Assembly (NCBI RefSeq): GCF_027943255.1
Contig: NC_072897.1
Location: 38,724,044 to 38,788,043 of the forward strand
DNA: 64,000 bases
Reading direction: 5' to 3'
DNA from: Anastrepha obliqua
Taxonomy: Eukaryota; Arthropoda; Insecta; Diptera; Tephritidae
Below the pieces are notes generated by a model. That model searched no databases. It saw only the letters and a list, made by a program, of their open reading frames with translations, and had not been told where the DNA came from. Shown here one piece after another: positions 1-12,317 of this stretch (position 1 is its first letter; each line of letters starts with the position of its first letter). Made by a program: the position numbers and the translations under genes.

Positions 1-860
1 TATAATATATAACTTGCGTCTACGAATGTATTTTATTTTTGTAGTCGCCAGGCTTAGATTTTAGCTTTGGGCGACATGCGCATGTGAGGTATGTGTTTTT
101 GTTGTGTTCTAGAACATTTTAGAATGTGTGGTGGCAAAACGGTCATCGCGTTGCGCTTGCTGTTGCTTTTGCGTCTATCAAAGTATTGTGTTTTTGTAAG
201 TACAATATTTGGAATATCGACTGGTGAAAGACAAAAGTACACGGAAGCAAGAAGGGAGAGCTGTGCTCGCGCATATACATATGCATGAATGTATGAACGT
301 GCATGGATGTAGTAACATATGAATACAATTATTTTGTAGGAAGTTTAGAAGGCAAGTAGGTATATATGTATGTATATATGCTAGGACATAATACATACAT
401 AGAGCAGAATTGTTTTTGCACTTGTTAGGAAGAAACTCGCTAGTGCGTATGTGTATTTGTCTTGTAAGAATGTGATGTGCTGTGACTTGTGTACATACAT
501 AAGTCAAGGTTATTTGGGCATACATGCATATGTACATATGTATGAAAGGAAGATGATGTTCTTGCGCTTGTGCATTATTGTTTTTCATATACAAATGTAC
601 ATACCTACATATGTATGTAAATGCTGTCGAATACATAAACTATAAATTGACATACAATATAAAATAAATGTTGATTTATCTTAAACCGTTTTTTTTTTCT
701 TAATGCAAATACCTTCTATTGACATGTACATACATATTATGTATGTATATTTTCATATACCATCATTTATGTACATATAGAGTATACGTTCATTTATGAA
801 TGTATGTAATGAAAAACTTCATGAATTACTTTCAGAACTTTATTAAAATTAATTCGCGTC
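1..860. other. AT-rich DNA without a recognisable gene
   Basis: The stretch is rich in short ATGTATGTACATA-like words, which are common in fly intergenic DNA. Open frames on both strands are short, tyrosine/isoleucine-rich translations of these words and show no domain. I see no gene, RNA or transposon end here. Confidence 0.6.
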
Positions 861-863
861 GCG

Positions 864-2345
864 CGCATGCACAAACCCTTGGTTCACAACGCAGGCGCAG
901 AAATAAACGCACTGCGTATTTATCCTCCCCATGTGACTCGGCATCAATTCTCGGCGCCAATTTTTTTTTTTTTTTAAATGTGTTTTTTCTAATGTAATCG
1001 TAAAAAATTTTTAATAAATTTTATGTATCCGCTTATCATTTCAAAAGTAACAAAATGGTAAAAAAATAAGCAGTCGAAGAAATAAATGCACCGCCTATTT
1101 TTCCTCGCCACATGTTAGACTCGATTTCAATTCCCAGTGCAAACCTTTTTTTATTAATTTTTTTTTTTTTTTAATAAATAAATAATTTTACGTATTCGCT
1201 TATTATTTCAAAAAATACGAAAATAGTAAAAATTTAATTAGTTTAATGTATTTATCCTCCCCACGTGACTCGCCATCAATTCTCGGTGTAAATTTTTTTT
1301 TTTTTTCGTTTTTAAATTTTTTTTTTAATGTAATCGTAAAAAAATTTGTAATAAATTTTATGTATCCGCTTATCATTTCAAAAGTAACAAAATGGTAAAA
1401 AAATAAGCAGTCGAAGAAATAAATGCACCGCCTATTTTTCCTCGCCACATGTTAGACTCGATTTCAATTCCCAGTGCAAACCTTTTTTTATTAATTTTTT
1501 TTTTTAATTCGTTTTTTTTTTATGTAATTAAAAAAAAATTATGTAATAAATTTTACGTATTCGCTTATTATTTCAAAAAATACGAAAATAGTAAAAATTT
1601 AATTAGTTTAATGTATTTATCCTCCCCACGTGACTCGCCATCAATTCTCGGTGTACATTTTTTTTTTTTTCGTTTTTAAATTTGTTTTTTAATGTAATCG
1701 TAAAAAAATTTGTAATAAATTTTATGTATCCGCTTATCATTTCAAAAGTAACAAAATGGTCAAAAAATAAGCAGTCGAAGAAATAAATGCACCGCCTATT
1801 TTTCCTCGCCACATGTTAGACTCGATTTCAATTCCCAGTGCAAACCTTTTTTTATTAATTTTTTTTTTTTAATTCGTTTTTTTTTTATGTAATTAAAAAA
1901 AAATTATGTAATAAATTTTACGTATTCGCTTATTATTTCAAAAAATACGAAAATAGTAAAAATTTAATTAGTTTAATGTATTTATCCTCCCCACGTGACT
2001 CGCCATCAATTCTCGGTGCAAATTTTTTTTTTTCGTTTTTAAATTTTTTTTTTTAATGTAATCGTAAAAAAATTTTTAATAAATTTTATGTATCCGCTTA
2101 TCATTTCAAAAGTAACAAAATGGTCAAAAAATAAGCAGTCGAAGAAATAAACGCACCGCCTATTTTTCCTCGCCACATGTTAGACTCGAGTTCAATTCCC
2201 GGTGCAAACTTTTTTTTATAAATTTTATTTTTTAAAATCGTTTTTTTTTTTTTTAATGTAATTGAAAAAAAAAAATTATGTAATAAATTTTACGTATTCG
2301 CTTATTATTTCAAAAATACGAAAATAGTACAAATTTAATTGGTTT
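864..2345. repeat. 365-bp two-part tandem repeat
   Basis: A tandem array with a long period of about 365 bp made of two related half-units of about 180 bp. The first half-unit carries TTTATCCTCCCC (at 919, 1251, 1616, 1981) and the second CCTATTTTTCCTCGCC (at 1094, 1431, 1795, 2159). Later periods are 364-365 bp; the first is shorter (332-337 bp) and more diverged. Each half-unit runs from a CTCG..ATCAATTC core into a T-run and then an AT-rich TGTAATC(G)TAAAAA segment. The core resembles a pol III B box (GTTCAATTC at about 2191). The short open frames over the array are by-products of the repetition. Confidence 0.85.
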
Positions 2346-2533
2346 AAAGTCGAGGTGAGAAATGTGTTGTGTGTTGAGGTGAAAGATGTGTGGTGTTTCT
2401 AATTTTTGTGTGGGCAAAAGTCAGTGAGGTGTCTATAAACTCGGTGTGCTAAATGACCTTATTACAAATCTTTCAGATCTCAATTGTACTAAAAAAAGCT
2501 TACAGTAACATTTGCACCTTCTCATTGCATTAA
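2346..2533. other. unassigned flank between tandem array and LINE
   Basis: A GT-rich start (repeated TGTGTTGAGGTGA-like words at 2350-2420) is followed by ordinary AT-rich DNA. The 5' truncation point of the LINE lies near the right edge. It could be part of the same host sequence that continues at 7893, but I could not match it to the missing helicase C-terminus of that Helitron. Confidence 0.35.
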
Positions 2534-2707
2534 CATTCTCTGCTAATACCGGGTAAACAAACATATGCAGACGTAGCAGCCCAAAAGGAAAATACGACAG
2601 ATAAAGATATATTGACACAAATTTTACTTAAAATTGAAAAGCAGTTAACCTTAAACCAGGATCTACTGAATCGCGTTGAAAAACTTGAGCAAATTATAAA
2701 TGTCTAA
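2534..2707 (+). pseudogene. ORF1 (gag-like) C-terminal tail of jockey-like LINE 1
   Basis: The frame is open from after a TAA at 2531 to the TAA at 2705-2707. It encodes about 57 residues with a YADV motif and a lysine/glutamate/leucine-rich tail, matching the position of the ORF1 C-terminus in the second LINE of this window. The stop lies 5 bases past the ATG of ORF2 (2700), giving an 8-base overlap typical of stop/restart translation in jockey elements. The zinc-knuckle part of ORF1 is missing because of the 5' truncation. Confidence 0.65.
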
Positions 2708-5040
2708 AAACACAATAAGAAAAAGTTTAAAGATACTGGCATGGAACGCGAATGGAATCTTAAAGCACAAAAATGAACTTGAGCTTGTACTTAATCAAAA
2801 AAGAATTGATATTTGTTTAGTATCTGAAACTCATTTGACCACTCAAATGTACTCTACATTCAACGGATTTATAATGTATTGCTCAAATCATCCTCTAAAC
2901 AACGCAAGAGGAGGTAGCGCAATTATTATTAAGAATTCGATTGAACATTTCGAAGAAGAAAAGATCAGCTCCACTGAGTTTCAAGCGACAACAGTTGGAA
3001 TCAAGTTTTGCAATTACCAACTGTCGGTAACAGCAGCATATAGTCCGCCGAGACATAACATAAAGTCTACAGAATACACACAACTTTTAAATAAACATAA
3101 AGGAAGATTCGTTATGGGAGGCGATTTCAATGCAAAGCACATTAACTGGGGATCTCGCCTAACGACAACTAAAGGTCGCGAACTGTGGAAAGCGGCACAA
3201 CAATGTGGTTGTGAAATATTCTCAACTGGGAATCCAACATACTGGCCAACAGACATTAATAAGACTCCAGATTTGATTGATTTTTTCGTAGTCAAACAAC
3301 TACCATACAACATCATAACTCTGGAGGATGGTTTATATCTTAATTCAGATCATTCACCTATATTCATGATTCTTGATGGTGAACCAAAAATCAATGAAAG
3401 TAACCTGCTCCTTTCAAATAAATATACAGATTGGCAATACTTCAAGACTAAACTAGACACATATGTAAACACGACAAATGAAATCGATAATGTTGACGAA
3501 ATTGAGAAGGAAACAATAAAGCTGTCAGCACAGATACAAAAAGCTGCTTGGTTAAGTACACCTGTAAGAGTCCAAAAAATTAATCGCCAAAGATATCCTT
3601 CGAATATAATTGAACTCATAAAGGAAAAAAGAAAAATCAGAAAAAAGTGGCAGTCGATTAGGTCTCCATCACTTAAAACACAATTAAACAACCTCACCAA
3701 AACAGTGAAATATGCTATTCAAGAAAATAAAAACAGAACTTTAAATATAAAGCTACAAAACCTATCTGCAGATAAAACCTCTGATTACTCTCTATGGCGG
3801 CCTACGGCACATATGAAAAGACCAATTCAACATAATCCCCCAATTAAACAGCCAAATAGCAACCAACCTTGGGCAAAAACCGATTCGGAAAAAGCTGAGT
3901 TATTTGCACAACACCTCCAAAAAATTTTTAAGCCATTTGAAACGATAAATTACACTTTGTTTCCCCATACTGTGCAAGAATCTGTTGAAATTACAAGTTT
4001 TACCACTGATGAGGTAGCAAATGAAATCTCCAAACTAAAACAAAAGAAAAGTCCAGGATTTGACTTAATCACAGCCGAAGTGCTAAAGAACTTATCTTAC
4101 AAAGCGCTAATCAAACTCACTTTAATAATGAATGCATGCATTGAATTTAAATACATACCAATGCACTGGAAAATTTCTGAAATCAAAATGATCCCAAAGC
4201 CAGGGAAAAATCCCAACGAAGTCACATCTTACCGCCCAATAGCATTACTCCCAGCCATCGGAAAGCTATTTGGAAAACTATTTTCCAAACGATTAAAGGA
4301 TATAATTTCTAATAAACAATTAATACCATCTCACCAATTTGGATTTCGAGAAAAACATTCAACGATAGATCAGATACATCGTATAGTACACATCATAGAA
4401 GAGGCCATAGAAAACAATCAAGTGTGTTCAGCAATATTCCTTGATATCGCACAGGCGTTTGATAAAGTGTGGCACGAAGGTCTAATCCGTAAGCTCAGAG
4501 CGATGCTCCCATATCAATATACTTTGCTATTGGAATCATATCTCACAGACAGATATTTTAGAGTGAAACAAAGACAAGCATACTCAAACATTAAAAAAAT
4601 TGAAGCTGGTGTACCACAAGGCAGCATTCTTGGGCCTGTACTGTATTTGCTCTATACTGCAGATCTACCTGTTTCAAATACAAGTAAGATAGCCACTTTT
4701 GCTGATGACACGTGTATCTTAGCCTATGGAAATAACGCAAATGAATCAACTAGAAAGTTACAGGCATCGATAGACGAAGTTGTCGCATGGACTGAAAACT
4801 CGAGAATCAAACTAAATGAAAGCAAGTCTGTTCACGTAGACTTTACAAACAAGAAAATAGCCTATAACCCAGTGAAAATATCATCTGCTACTGTTCCATA
4901 TAGTAATACAGCAAAATACTTGGGTATGACTTTGGATGCAAAGCTCAAATGGAAAGAACATGTCAAAATTAAAGCAACTGAAATCAAGTTAAAAATTAAA
5001 AAAATGAAATGGTTAATTGGCAGAAAGTCTACATTGTCAA
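2700..5040 (+). CDS. jockey-like ORF2, part 1 (endonuclease and reverse transcriptase)
   Basis: This encodes 780 residues up to the Helitron insertion. The apurinic-type endonuclease comes first: LAWNANG near residue 14, SETHL, GGDFNAKH near residue 140 and SDHSPI near 220. The reverse transcriptase follows: SYRPIALLP, AQAFDKVWH, the GVPQGSILGP turn and the catalytic FADD. The listed open frame runs on to 5102 only because it reads into the Helitron. No stop or frameshift is visible in this part. The start ATG overlaps the ORF1 stop. The protein would nick target DNA and copy its own RNA there by target-primed reverse transcription. Confidence 0.9.
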
Positions 5041-7400
5041 TCTATCCTAATACTATAAAGAGGAAAATTTTGTTTGTTTGTTTGTTTGTTTGTAACGAAT
5101 AGGCTCAAAAACTACTGGACCGATTTTAAAAATTCTTTCACCATTCGAAAACTACATTATCCAGGAGTAACATGGATTACATTTTATTTTGGAAAAAAAT
5201 AGGGTTCCGTAAGATATTTGGATTTTTCGGACACAAAGTGAAAAAAATCTTATATATAAAATAAAGTCAACTTTTTGTGTGTGTTCGCTAACCGGCCGTG
5301 TCTGCACCGAATTAAACCAAACTTACACACATAGTTAAGAAGGTATTGAAGATGGTTTCCGTATAGTTTGGATACCTATTGGTGGATAGGGCTCGAGATA
5401 TAGGTCAAAACGTGGACCCGGGTAACCTTCGGATGTGTATGTACAATATGGGTATCAAATGGAAGCTGTTGGTGAATGCTTTAGTTCAGAGTATTTTTCA
5501 TGCCGCTCCGTGACTAGGGTCTCGAGATAGAGACCAAAACGTGGACCCTAGAATGTGTATGTACAATATGGGTATCAAATGGAAGCTGTTGGTGAATGCT
5601 TTAGTACAGAGTATTTTTCATGCCGCTCCGTGGCTGGGATCTCGAGATAGAGACCAAAACGTGGACCCGGGTAACCTTCGGACGTGTATGTACAATATAG
5701 GTATCAAATGAAAGCTGTTGATAAGTGCTTTAATACGGGGTAATTTTCATACCTATTGCTGACTAGGGTCTCGAAATATATGCCAAAACGTGGACCCGCC
5801 GTGTCTTTGCACCGAATTAAACCAAACTTACACACATTGTTAAGGAGGTATTGAAGATGGTTTATGTATAGTTTGGATACCTATTGGTAGAAAGGGTCTC
5901 GAGATATAGGTCAAAACGTGGACCCGGGTAACCTTTGTATGTGTATGTACAATATGGGTATCAAATGCAAGCTGTTGGTGAATGCTTTAGTTCAGAGTAT
6001 TTTTCATGCCGTTCCGTGACTAGGGTCTCGAGATAGAGACCAAATCGTGGACCCTAGAATGTATTTGTACAATATGGGTATCAAATGAATGCTGTTGATA
6101 AGTGCTTTAATACGGGGTAATTTTCATACCTATTGATGACTAGGGTCTCGAGATATAGGTCAAAACGTGGACCCGGGTAACCTTCGGACGTGTATGTACA
6201 ATATAGGTATCAAATGAAAGCTGTTGATAAGTGCTTTAATACGGGGTAATTTTCATACCTATTGATGACTAGGGTCTCGAGATATAGGTCAAAACGTGGA
6301 CCCGGGTAACCTTCGGACGTGTATGTACAATATGGGTATCAAATGGAAGCTGTTGGTAAATGCTTTAGTTCAGAGTATTTTTCATGCCGCTCCGTGACTA
6401 GGATCTCGAGATAGAGACCAAAACGTGGAGCCTAGAATGTGTTTGTACAATATGGATATCAAATTGAAGCTGTTGGTGAATGCCTTAGTACATAGTATTT
6501 TTCATGCCGCTACGTGACTGGGGTCTCGAGATATAGGTCAAAACGTGGACCCGGGTAACCTTTGGTTGCGTATGTACAATATAGGTATCAAATGAAAGCT
6601 GTTGATAAGTGCTTTAATACGGGGTAATTTTCATACCTATTGATGACTAGGGTCTCGAAATATATGCCAAAACGTGGACCCGCCGTGTCTTTGCACCGAA
6701 TTAAACCAAACTTATGCACATTGTTAAGTAAGTATTGAAAATGGGTTTCGTAAAGTTTGGTTGTAATTCGGAGCAGTGGCAACGGGTACAGCGTTCTTTT
6801 GAGCCAGCCATAATGTCGCTTACTTTTTTAACGCTTGGGGCGGAACTGAACTGTCAAATTGACAGTGTTAGTTACAATGTGTCAATATGTCTTTCTGATT
6901 TGGATGCCATATGGAAAAAAACGTAAGTGCAACATGTAAAAATTGTTTGTGAAATTTTTTGGAGTGGATTTTGGAACAGTGAATAATTTCTTACGAAATT
7001 TGAGAATTTAATGTGAAATCCGAATGAAATTATGTGTTCGTGGAAAAAACATTTTTTTTCGTTTTTTTTTTTTAAATATAAATGGATAATGGTTAAAAAA
7101 GCTCCAATGCTTAATAAAACATATAAATTGAAACGAAAAATTCATGGATGATCAGGAAAAAATACGATTGTTTATTCATATGCGTTGATTTGAAATTTAA
7201 AAACAATCTTCTTTTTTCTTGATTTTCAATTTATATTTTATATTTACTCAAAAACAAATAGAAAAACAAAAAATATTGTTTATGCCAAAGCGCTTGAATA
7301 AAGAATAAAGAAATAAATAATATGAAAACCATATATTTTCTGTTCTAAACCATATCTATTCTATTTTAGTGTGCCCAGCGAAGGGGGCCGGGTTTGCTAG
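5041..7400 (+). mobile_element. non-autonomous Helitron, copy 1
   Basis: The element begins TCTATCCTAATACTATAAAG and ends GGGTTTGCTAG, the TC...CTAG ends of Helitrons, and sits exactly between an A (5040) and a T (7401) without target duplication. A TTTG microsatellite follows the 5' end. A short GC-rich segment that could form the terminal hairpin (GCCCAGCGAAGGGGGC) precedes CTAG. The interior is a tandem array and an AT-rich 3' third; there is no Rep or helicase gene, so it must rely on another Helitron. Two further copies lie at 22150-25493 and 56020-60519 in reverse orientation. Confidence 0.9.
5395..6720 (+). repeat. ~125-bp tandem array inside Helitron copy 1
   Basis: About nine to ten units, each holding GGTCTCGAGATA, AAAACGTGGACCC, TGTACAATATGGGTATCAAA and AGCTGTTG. 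Two unit flavours alternate (ending TTTTCATGCCGCTCCGTGAC or TTTTCATACCTATTGATGAC). A segment resembling the element's own subterminal 5' region (TGCACCGAATTAAACCAAAC) recurs inside, giving a higher-order pattern. Confidence 0.85.
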
Positions 7401-7744
7401 TACAGAATAAATTATTAATATACAACCAAGTAGTTAAGCCGGTATGGACATACGGCATTCAATTATGGGGATGTACCACTAAATCAAACATTGAAGCTGT
7501 ACAACGCCTGCAGAATAAGATTCTCAGAGACATGGTCAACGCACCTTGGTATGTGCGAAATCACGACCTGCACAAGGATCTGTCGGTGAAAAAAGTCGCT
7601 GATATAATCCAAATTCTTGCAAGTAACCATGAAACCAGGCTGAAAGAGCACATAAACCCGGAGGCCGCAAAGCTTACCAAAACAGTCTGCACAAGAAGAC
7701 TTCGAAGAACTAAGCCACGAGATTTAGTCGCCAACGCTGTATAA
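7401..7744 (+). CDS. jockey-like ORF2, part 2 (C-terminus)
   Basis: This is the continuation of the ORF2 that stops at 5040. Removing 5041-7400 joins TCA-AT to A-CAG in frame, and the reading continues through WTYGIQLWG, a hallmark of the jockey ORF2 C-terminus, to a stop at 7742-7744. The C-terminal residues match the equivalent region of the second LINE (WTYGIEMWG, then a PWY motif). A start codon inside this part is not meaningful. Confidence 0.88.
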
Positions 7745-7892
7745 TTGTTTGTAAAATATTTATAATTGTTTTTAAATTTGAATGTTAAGGATAGAATAAT
7801 GTTACTTGTTAGCTTATGCTAGGCGTAATACCATGAAATGTATACAAATTTTATAACGTTTCAATAAAAAAAAAAAAAAAAAAAAAAAAAAA

Positions 7893-10022
7893 TTACATTG
7901 TTCATTGTCCGTTTCACTGCTAATCTTGTCCCATTGCATAGTTTCGGCTGATTGATATTTCGCAATATAATGATCACTGCGCCGACTTTCAATTGCAAAC
8001 GATGTGGTGGCAAGCCAGCAAATTAAGTGAATTCAAAAATTCAATTGGATAATGCACTACATCGTCGGGATTAGTGATTGAATCAATTGATTTATAGGTG
8101 ACAACTTCACCTGGAATTTGAGTCAAAATACTGGCATTGATTTCATTGACATCGACATTTTTGGCAGCTAATATATTATACATTATGTAGCTCTCTCGCT
8201 GAGCCAATCTTGATTTCGATAGTCTTGTGCAATATTTGGGAATACATTTTGCACTAATTGTACTCTTGATTCTGTTACGGTACAAAAATTATTTCGAAGT
8301 GTGATCATGCCTGTATTCTTATCAATTGGATTTCGTCCATTTCCAATTTGCAACAAATGTTCGGAAAATTCAGCAGCTGTTGGATCATTCTGTAACTGCA
8401 CACGAACATTAGTAGTTAATGTGAGTTTTTGAACATATCTCCACAGATTAGAAGATTTAAGGCACGCTCTCAATTCATCAGCTGCTGTTGATTTGGGAAT
8501 AACAGGCAAAGTTTGTCGAAAATCACCGGCCAATAGAATTAGTGCACCACCAAATATGTTTGTGCTATTTCGAAAATCTTTCAGTGTTCTTTTTAAGGCT
8601 TCCAGTGATTTTTTATGAGCCATCGTACATTCATCCCATACAATAATTTTACATGTTTGTAAAACCTTTCCCATTCCAGAATTTTTAGAAATGTTGCAAG
8701 TTGGTTCTTCATTTACTTGCATATTTAATGGTAACTTTAATGCAGAATGTGCAGTGCGACCGCCGTCCAATAAAGTTGCCGCTATTCCAGATGATGCCAA
8801 AGCCAATGCAATATTATTCTGTGATCGGATGGTGGCCAAAATTAACGACAACAAAAACGTTTTTCCACTCCCACCTGGTGCATCTAAGAATGTCTATAAT
8901 TGTGTCATATGCCTGCCTTTGTTGTGTGTTTAATTTTGGTAGGTTTGTTGTTACAAATGTGTTCAGATCATTTCGATCATATTCTTTTTCACGTCTTAAT
9001 TCTGCATTGTATGCATCATGCATCGGACGATTTGGTGCGATCATACCTAACTCACTCATAGTTTTATTTGCAATCATCAGGCAAAAGTCTTCGATTTTAA
9101 TTAATGCCTCATTATATAATTCATCTATATAATTCAAATTTGGATTTGCAGTAATGCGACGTACTTGATGTAGGATATCTTCTGTCATGTATTCTTGCTA
9201 AGTACTCCACAATTCTTTTGGGTTTGCTGGGAAACATGTAGCAATAATGATGGCAAATAGTGTTTTTATTTGGTGTGGAGAACTTGTTGCACATGCATCC
9301 ATAAGAGTTGCATCCCACTGATTATCATTTTGAAGCAAATTCAATTCTTTGCATGCTTGCTGATAAGTACAACAAAGATGACCATTAACTCGTTTCAAAC
9401 TTTCGAATGATCTTGGGCCGGGAATATCAACTAAGAGTAAACGTAAATAGAAACATTCCACTTTACTTGGATGCACAGTGTAAAGTCGTCCGATTGCATC
9501 ACCCAAATAAACACCTGGATATCCATCTACAGGTATTCCTCGTTGCCTTCGTACCCAGGACCTTGATGATGCATTCCAAGTATAATATTTAGGAACATTT
9601 GAATAAAGCAATGTTCTTGCAAATGAATCTGTTTCACATAAGTTAAAAAATGCAGTTAGTGTTGTTGCTGGTGGTCGTTCGGCCATTTGTTGAGCAGTAT
9701 TTTCAGTGAAATAAACACTTTGCTCATTTGCTAAATGGACTGACAAATGAATAGCAGCTGGATGGCGATCATGAATCGGAAATGATAATATTCGCCCAAC
9801 TGCTTCGTTGCTACTAATGTATCTTAACATTTGGTAATTAGTAATTTCATCATTTCGATTTACAACTCCAAATACTGCCATGTCACTTCCTTTATTGATA
9901 TATTTGCAAATGTATTTGATGGATTTTACGGAGTTACAATATTCAACATTTATATGTGCGTTAAATGTTTTCGATAATAATTTGGAATACCGAGCTATCC
10001 AACGGTTATCGATCTCCACATC
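7893..10022 (-). pseudogene. autonomous Helitron, downstream half: Rep tyrosine region and PIF1-like helicase (decayed)
   Basis: Minus-strand remains of a Helitron RepHel protein in three or four frames. From 10019 down: DNRW, then YICKYINKG carrying the two tyrosines expected in the Rep active site, and a linker to 9198. At 9188-8814 the helicase starts (LNTQQRQAYDTI) and runs into a Walker A (GGSGKT, about 8858-8880). At 8854-8183 come the Walker B (VWDE) and GDFRQTLPV. The fragment at 8285-7989 continues towards NGTRL and stops against the LINE poly-A at 7892, so the last helicase motifs are missing. Frameshifts separate the pieces. The upstream half (HUH motif) is at 16738-18705, split off by piggyBac. 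Confidence 0.85.
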
Positions 10023-10608
10023 TTAACCCTAGAACACACACCCAGAAAATACCACGTAAACACACACCCGGGATACGTTTGTACCCGGGACCTTGTTTTG
10101 CGGTTTTTTAATGCTTATTCAACCGATTTCTATGATTTTTTTTTTAAATGTATATTTTAATATATAACAAGTATTTTGTCTTTTGTTTCATTCGAATATT
10201 CCTACTGGTTCCAGCGATATGGGCAAATAAAGTCAGGACATGCAACAGTGGATTTTTGTTTTTGTTGTTGTCCTGATAAATGCAAAACAAAATAATATAA
10301 TTTATAATAATATACTTGTAGAGTAACAACGAATACACATTTTGGTCTTTATTTCATTGAAATATTCTACCTGGTTCAAAAGATATGTGCAAAAAGGTCG
10401 CGCAAGGTATGGGTACGTATTTAGCAAATACACTGGTATAACTAGTTTTTGTATTTTATATGCAGCTGCAAGGGTTGTTTTCACACGAGGTGTTGTTATA
10501 AATGCTGCCTGTTGATATTTTCATTATTGTTTTGGTGCTCAAAAGTGTAAGAAGTGAAAATATAAGTGAAAATAAATATAACTGAAACTATAAATAACTG
10601 GATACGAA

Positions 10609-12194
10609 ATGACTTCAAGAAGAAACGAATATTTATCAAGTGCAGCATATAGAAGGTAAAAAATGTAAAATAAGCAACAATGTAAACATATACTAATATT
10701 TTTTTATTATGCAGGCTAACTGAGGAACAGCGAGAATCATATATACAATCTTTATTTGATGAAATTTGTGACGATGACGCTCCCTATGACTTTGACTCAG
10801 AAGATGAAGAAGAAATTCAATTCAATGACATTGAAATTGCTGATGACGATGCTGAAGTTTCGCAAAGTGCCGCAGAAGTATTACCTGATTATGCGGACTA
10901 TGAGGATGATGAAGAAGACGATGAAGAAGAAGAAGTAGAAGAAAATAATGAATTACCTGCTAGTGGCGAAAAATTTGTTGCACGTGATGGTACTAAGTGG
11001 ATGAAAGAACCAAATGTAAGTCGTCAGGTACTCAGACAAAATATTATAAGAGAACGTTCTGGACCAGCTAGATGCACTGAAATGTTGTCAATAGAGCAAA
11101 CATTCAAATGTTTCATGAACGTTGAAATGGCTGATATAATTATGCGCCACACAAATAAGTTAGCAAAAGAAACTTATAATGCTTACAACAATGCGCATCC
11201 AAACACAACTCCTAAGTCATGGACGCCTGTGTCAATAACAAAGCTGTATGCATTTTTTGGCATACTTATTATGACTGGTGCGAACCCTAGCAATGGAGAA
11301 CATGTTCGAGATTTATGGAGCGTCAAAAACTATCCATTATATCGCGCCACAATGGGAGTCAACCGTTTCTGTTCGATATTGCGGTTCCTAAGATTTGACG
11401 ATAAAAACACTCGTGCAACACGCTTACTAACTGATAAAGCAGCACCGATCAGTGAGTTGTGGACGATGATGAACAATAATCTTGCTGCACATTACAAGCC
11501 CAGCTCATGCTTGACGATTGATGAACAATTATTTCCTTACCGTGGACGCACACGGTTTACGCAGTACATACCGTCAAAACCTGCTAAATATGGTGTCAAG
11601 GTTTGGTGGATTTGCGATGCCACAAATGCATATCCACTGCATGGACAAATATATACTGGCCAAGCAGAAACTGGTAGGGAAACGAATCGTACCAAAGGTG
11701 GTGTTGATCGAATGGACCAAATGTTTGCGGAATATCCAACACAAAGACAAACAAAACGATGGCCACTAGCGATGTTCTTCAACATGTTGGACATTACAGC
11801 TCTTGCAACCTACATTGTCTACGATTTGAATAACCCTATGTTGCCTTGGAGAACAAACAACAAGCGTAAGCAGATCCTGCGCAGCTTGGCTGAAGCATTG
11901 CCCATTATTGAAGCCAGAGCCATAAATCGTCAAGTGACGCGAAATTTTTGGACTAAAATTGCTATTGAAGCATATTTCAACCGACCGCTGGAACCAATGG
12001 TGTCAACAGCAGCATCAACATCTGCCGCAGCGCGCACGCCAAAACCTGTGTCCGGATCTTGCTATTTATATTACGCACAAGAGGAAAAACGCCGTAGAAA
12101 AACCAGAAAGCTGGGCGCCAAATGTAAGAAGCCAATGTGTCTTGAACATTCGGACACATCAACAAATTGCTCTATTTGCCATGATTTTCCTTAG
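10609..12194 (+). CDS. piggyBac-like transposase, two exons, internally deleted
   Basis: Exon 1 is 10609-10655 (MTSRRNEYLSSAAYR..). A 59-base intron (10656-10714, GT..AG) joins in phase to exon 2, 10715-12194; about 508 residues in all. The N-terminus is very acidic (runs of D/E). The first catalytic aspartate is in LTIDEQLFPYRGR and the third-type motif GGVDRMDQM is present. Between TGRETNR and TKGGVDR (about 11690) more than 100 residues, including the second catalytic aspartate region, are missing in frame. A cysteine-rich C-terminal domain (C..C..H..C..C, 12050-12190) is retained. Full-length family members are near 590-600 residues. The product would probably bind ends but not cut. Confidence 0.85.
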
Positions 12195-12317
12195 ATATAA
12201 GATGCATTTTTATAATTTTTATAATAAAAGTCAATAATATAATGTGTGAAATGAATATTTTTAATTTTTCAAATAAAAAAATAACATAAACAATTTTTTT
12301 TTTGATTATTATGAGGA

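Larger units (their letters stand above)
2534..7892 (+). mobile_element. jockey-like LINE 1, 5'-truncated, split by a Helitron
   Basis: A non-LTR retrotransposon of the jockey type on the plus strand. It has the C-terminal end of ORF1, a complete ORF2 (endonuclease plus reverse transcriptase) and a 3' poly-A tract at about 7866-7892 following CAATAAA. It starts inside ORF1, so it is a normal 5'-truncated copy. A 2360-bp Helitron sits at 5041-7400 inside ORF2. At its 3' end the tail abuts the helicase of a decayed autonomous Helitron (7893 onward, minus strand), which suggests the LINE landed in that Helitron. I could not establish a target-site duplication. Confidence 0.85.

Noticed and set aside
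178..636. 152-residue minus-strand open frame
   Set aside because: It is made of translated ACATAC/ATGTAT words (Tyr, His, Ile, Cys-rich) and shows no domain.
6735..6926. 63-residue frame repeated in all three Helitron copies (also 22823-22620 and 56685-56482)
   Set aside because: Its conservation is explained by recent shared descent of the copies. It is short, differs at its end between copies and has no recognised domain, so I do not call it a gene.
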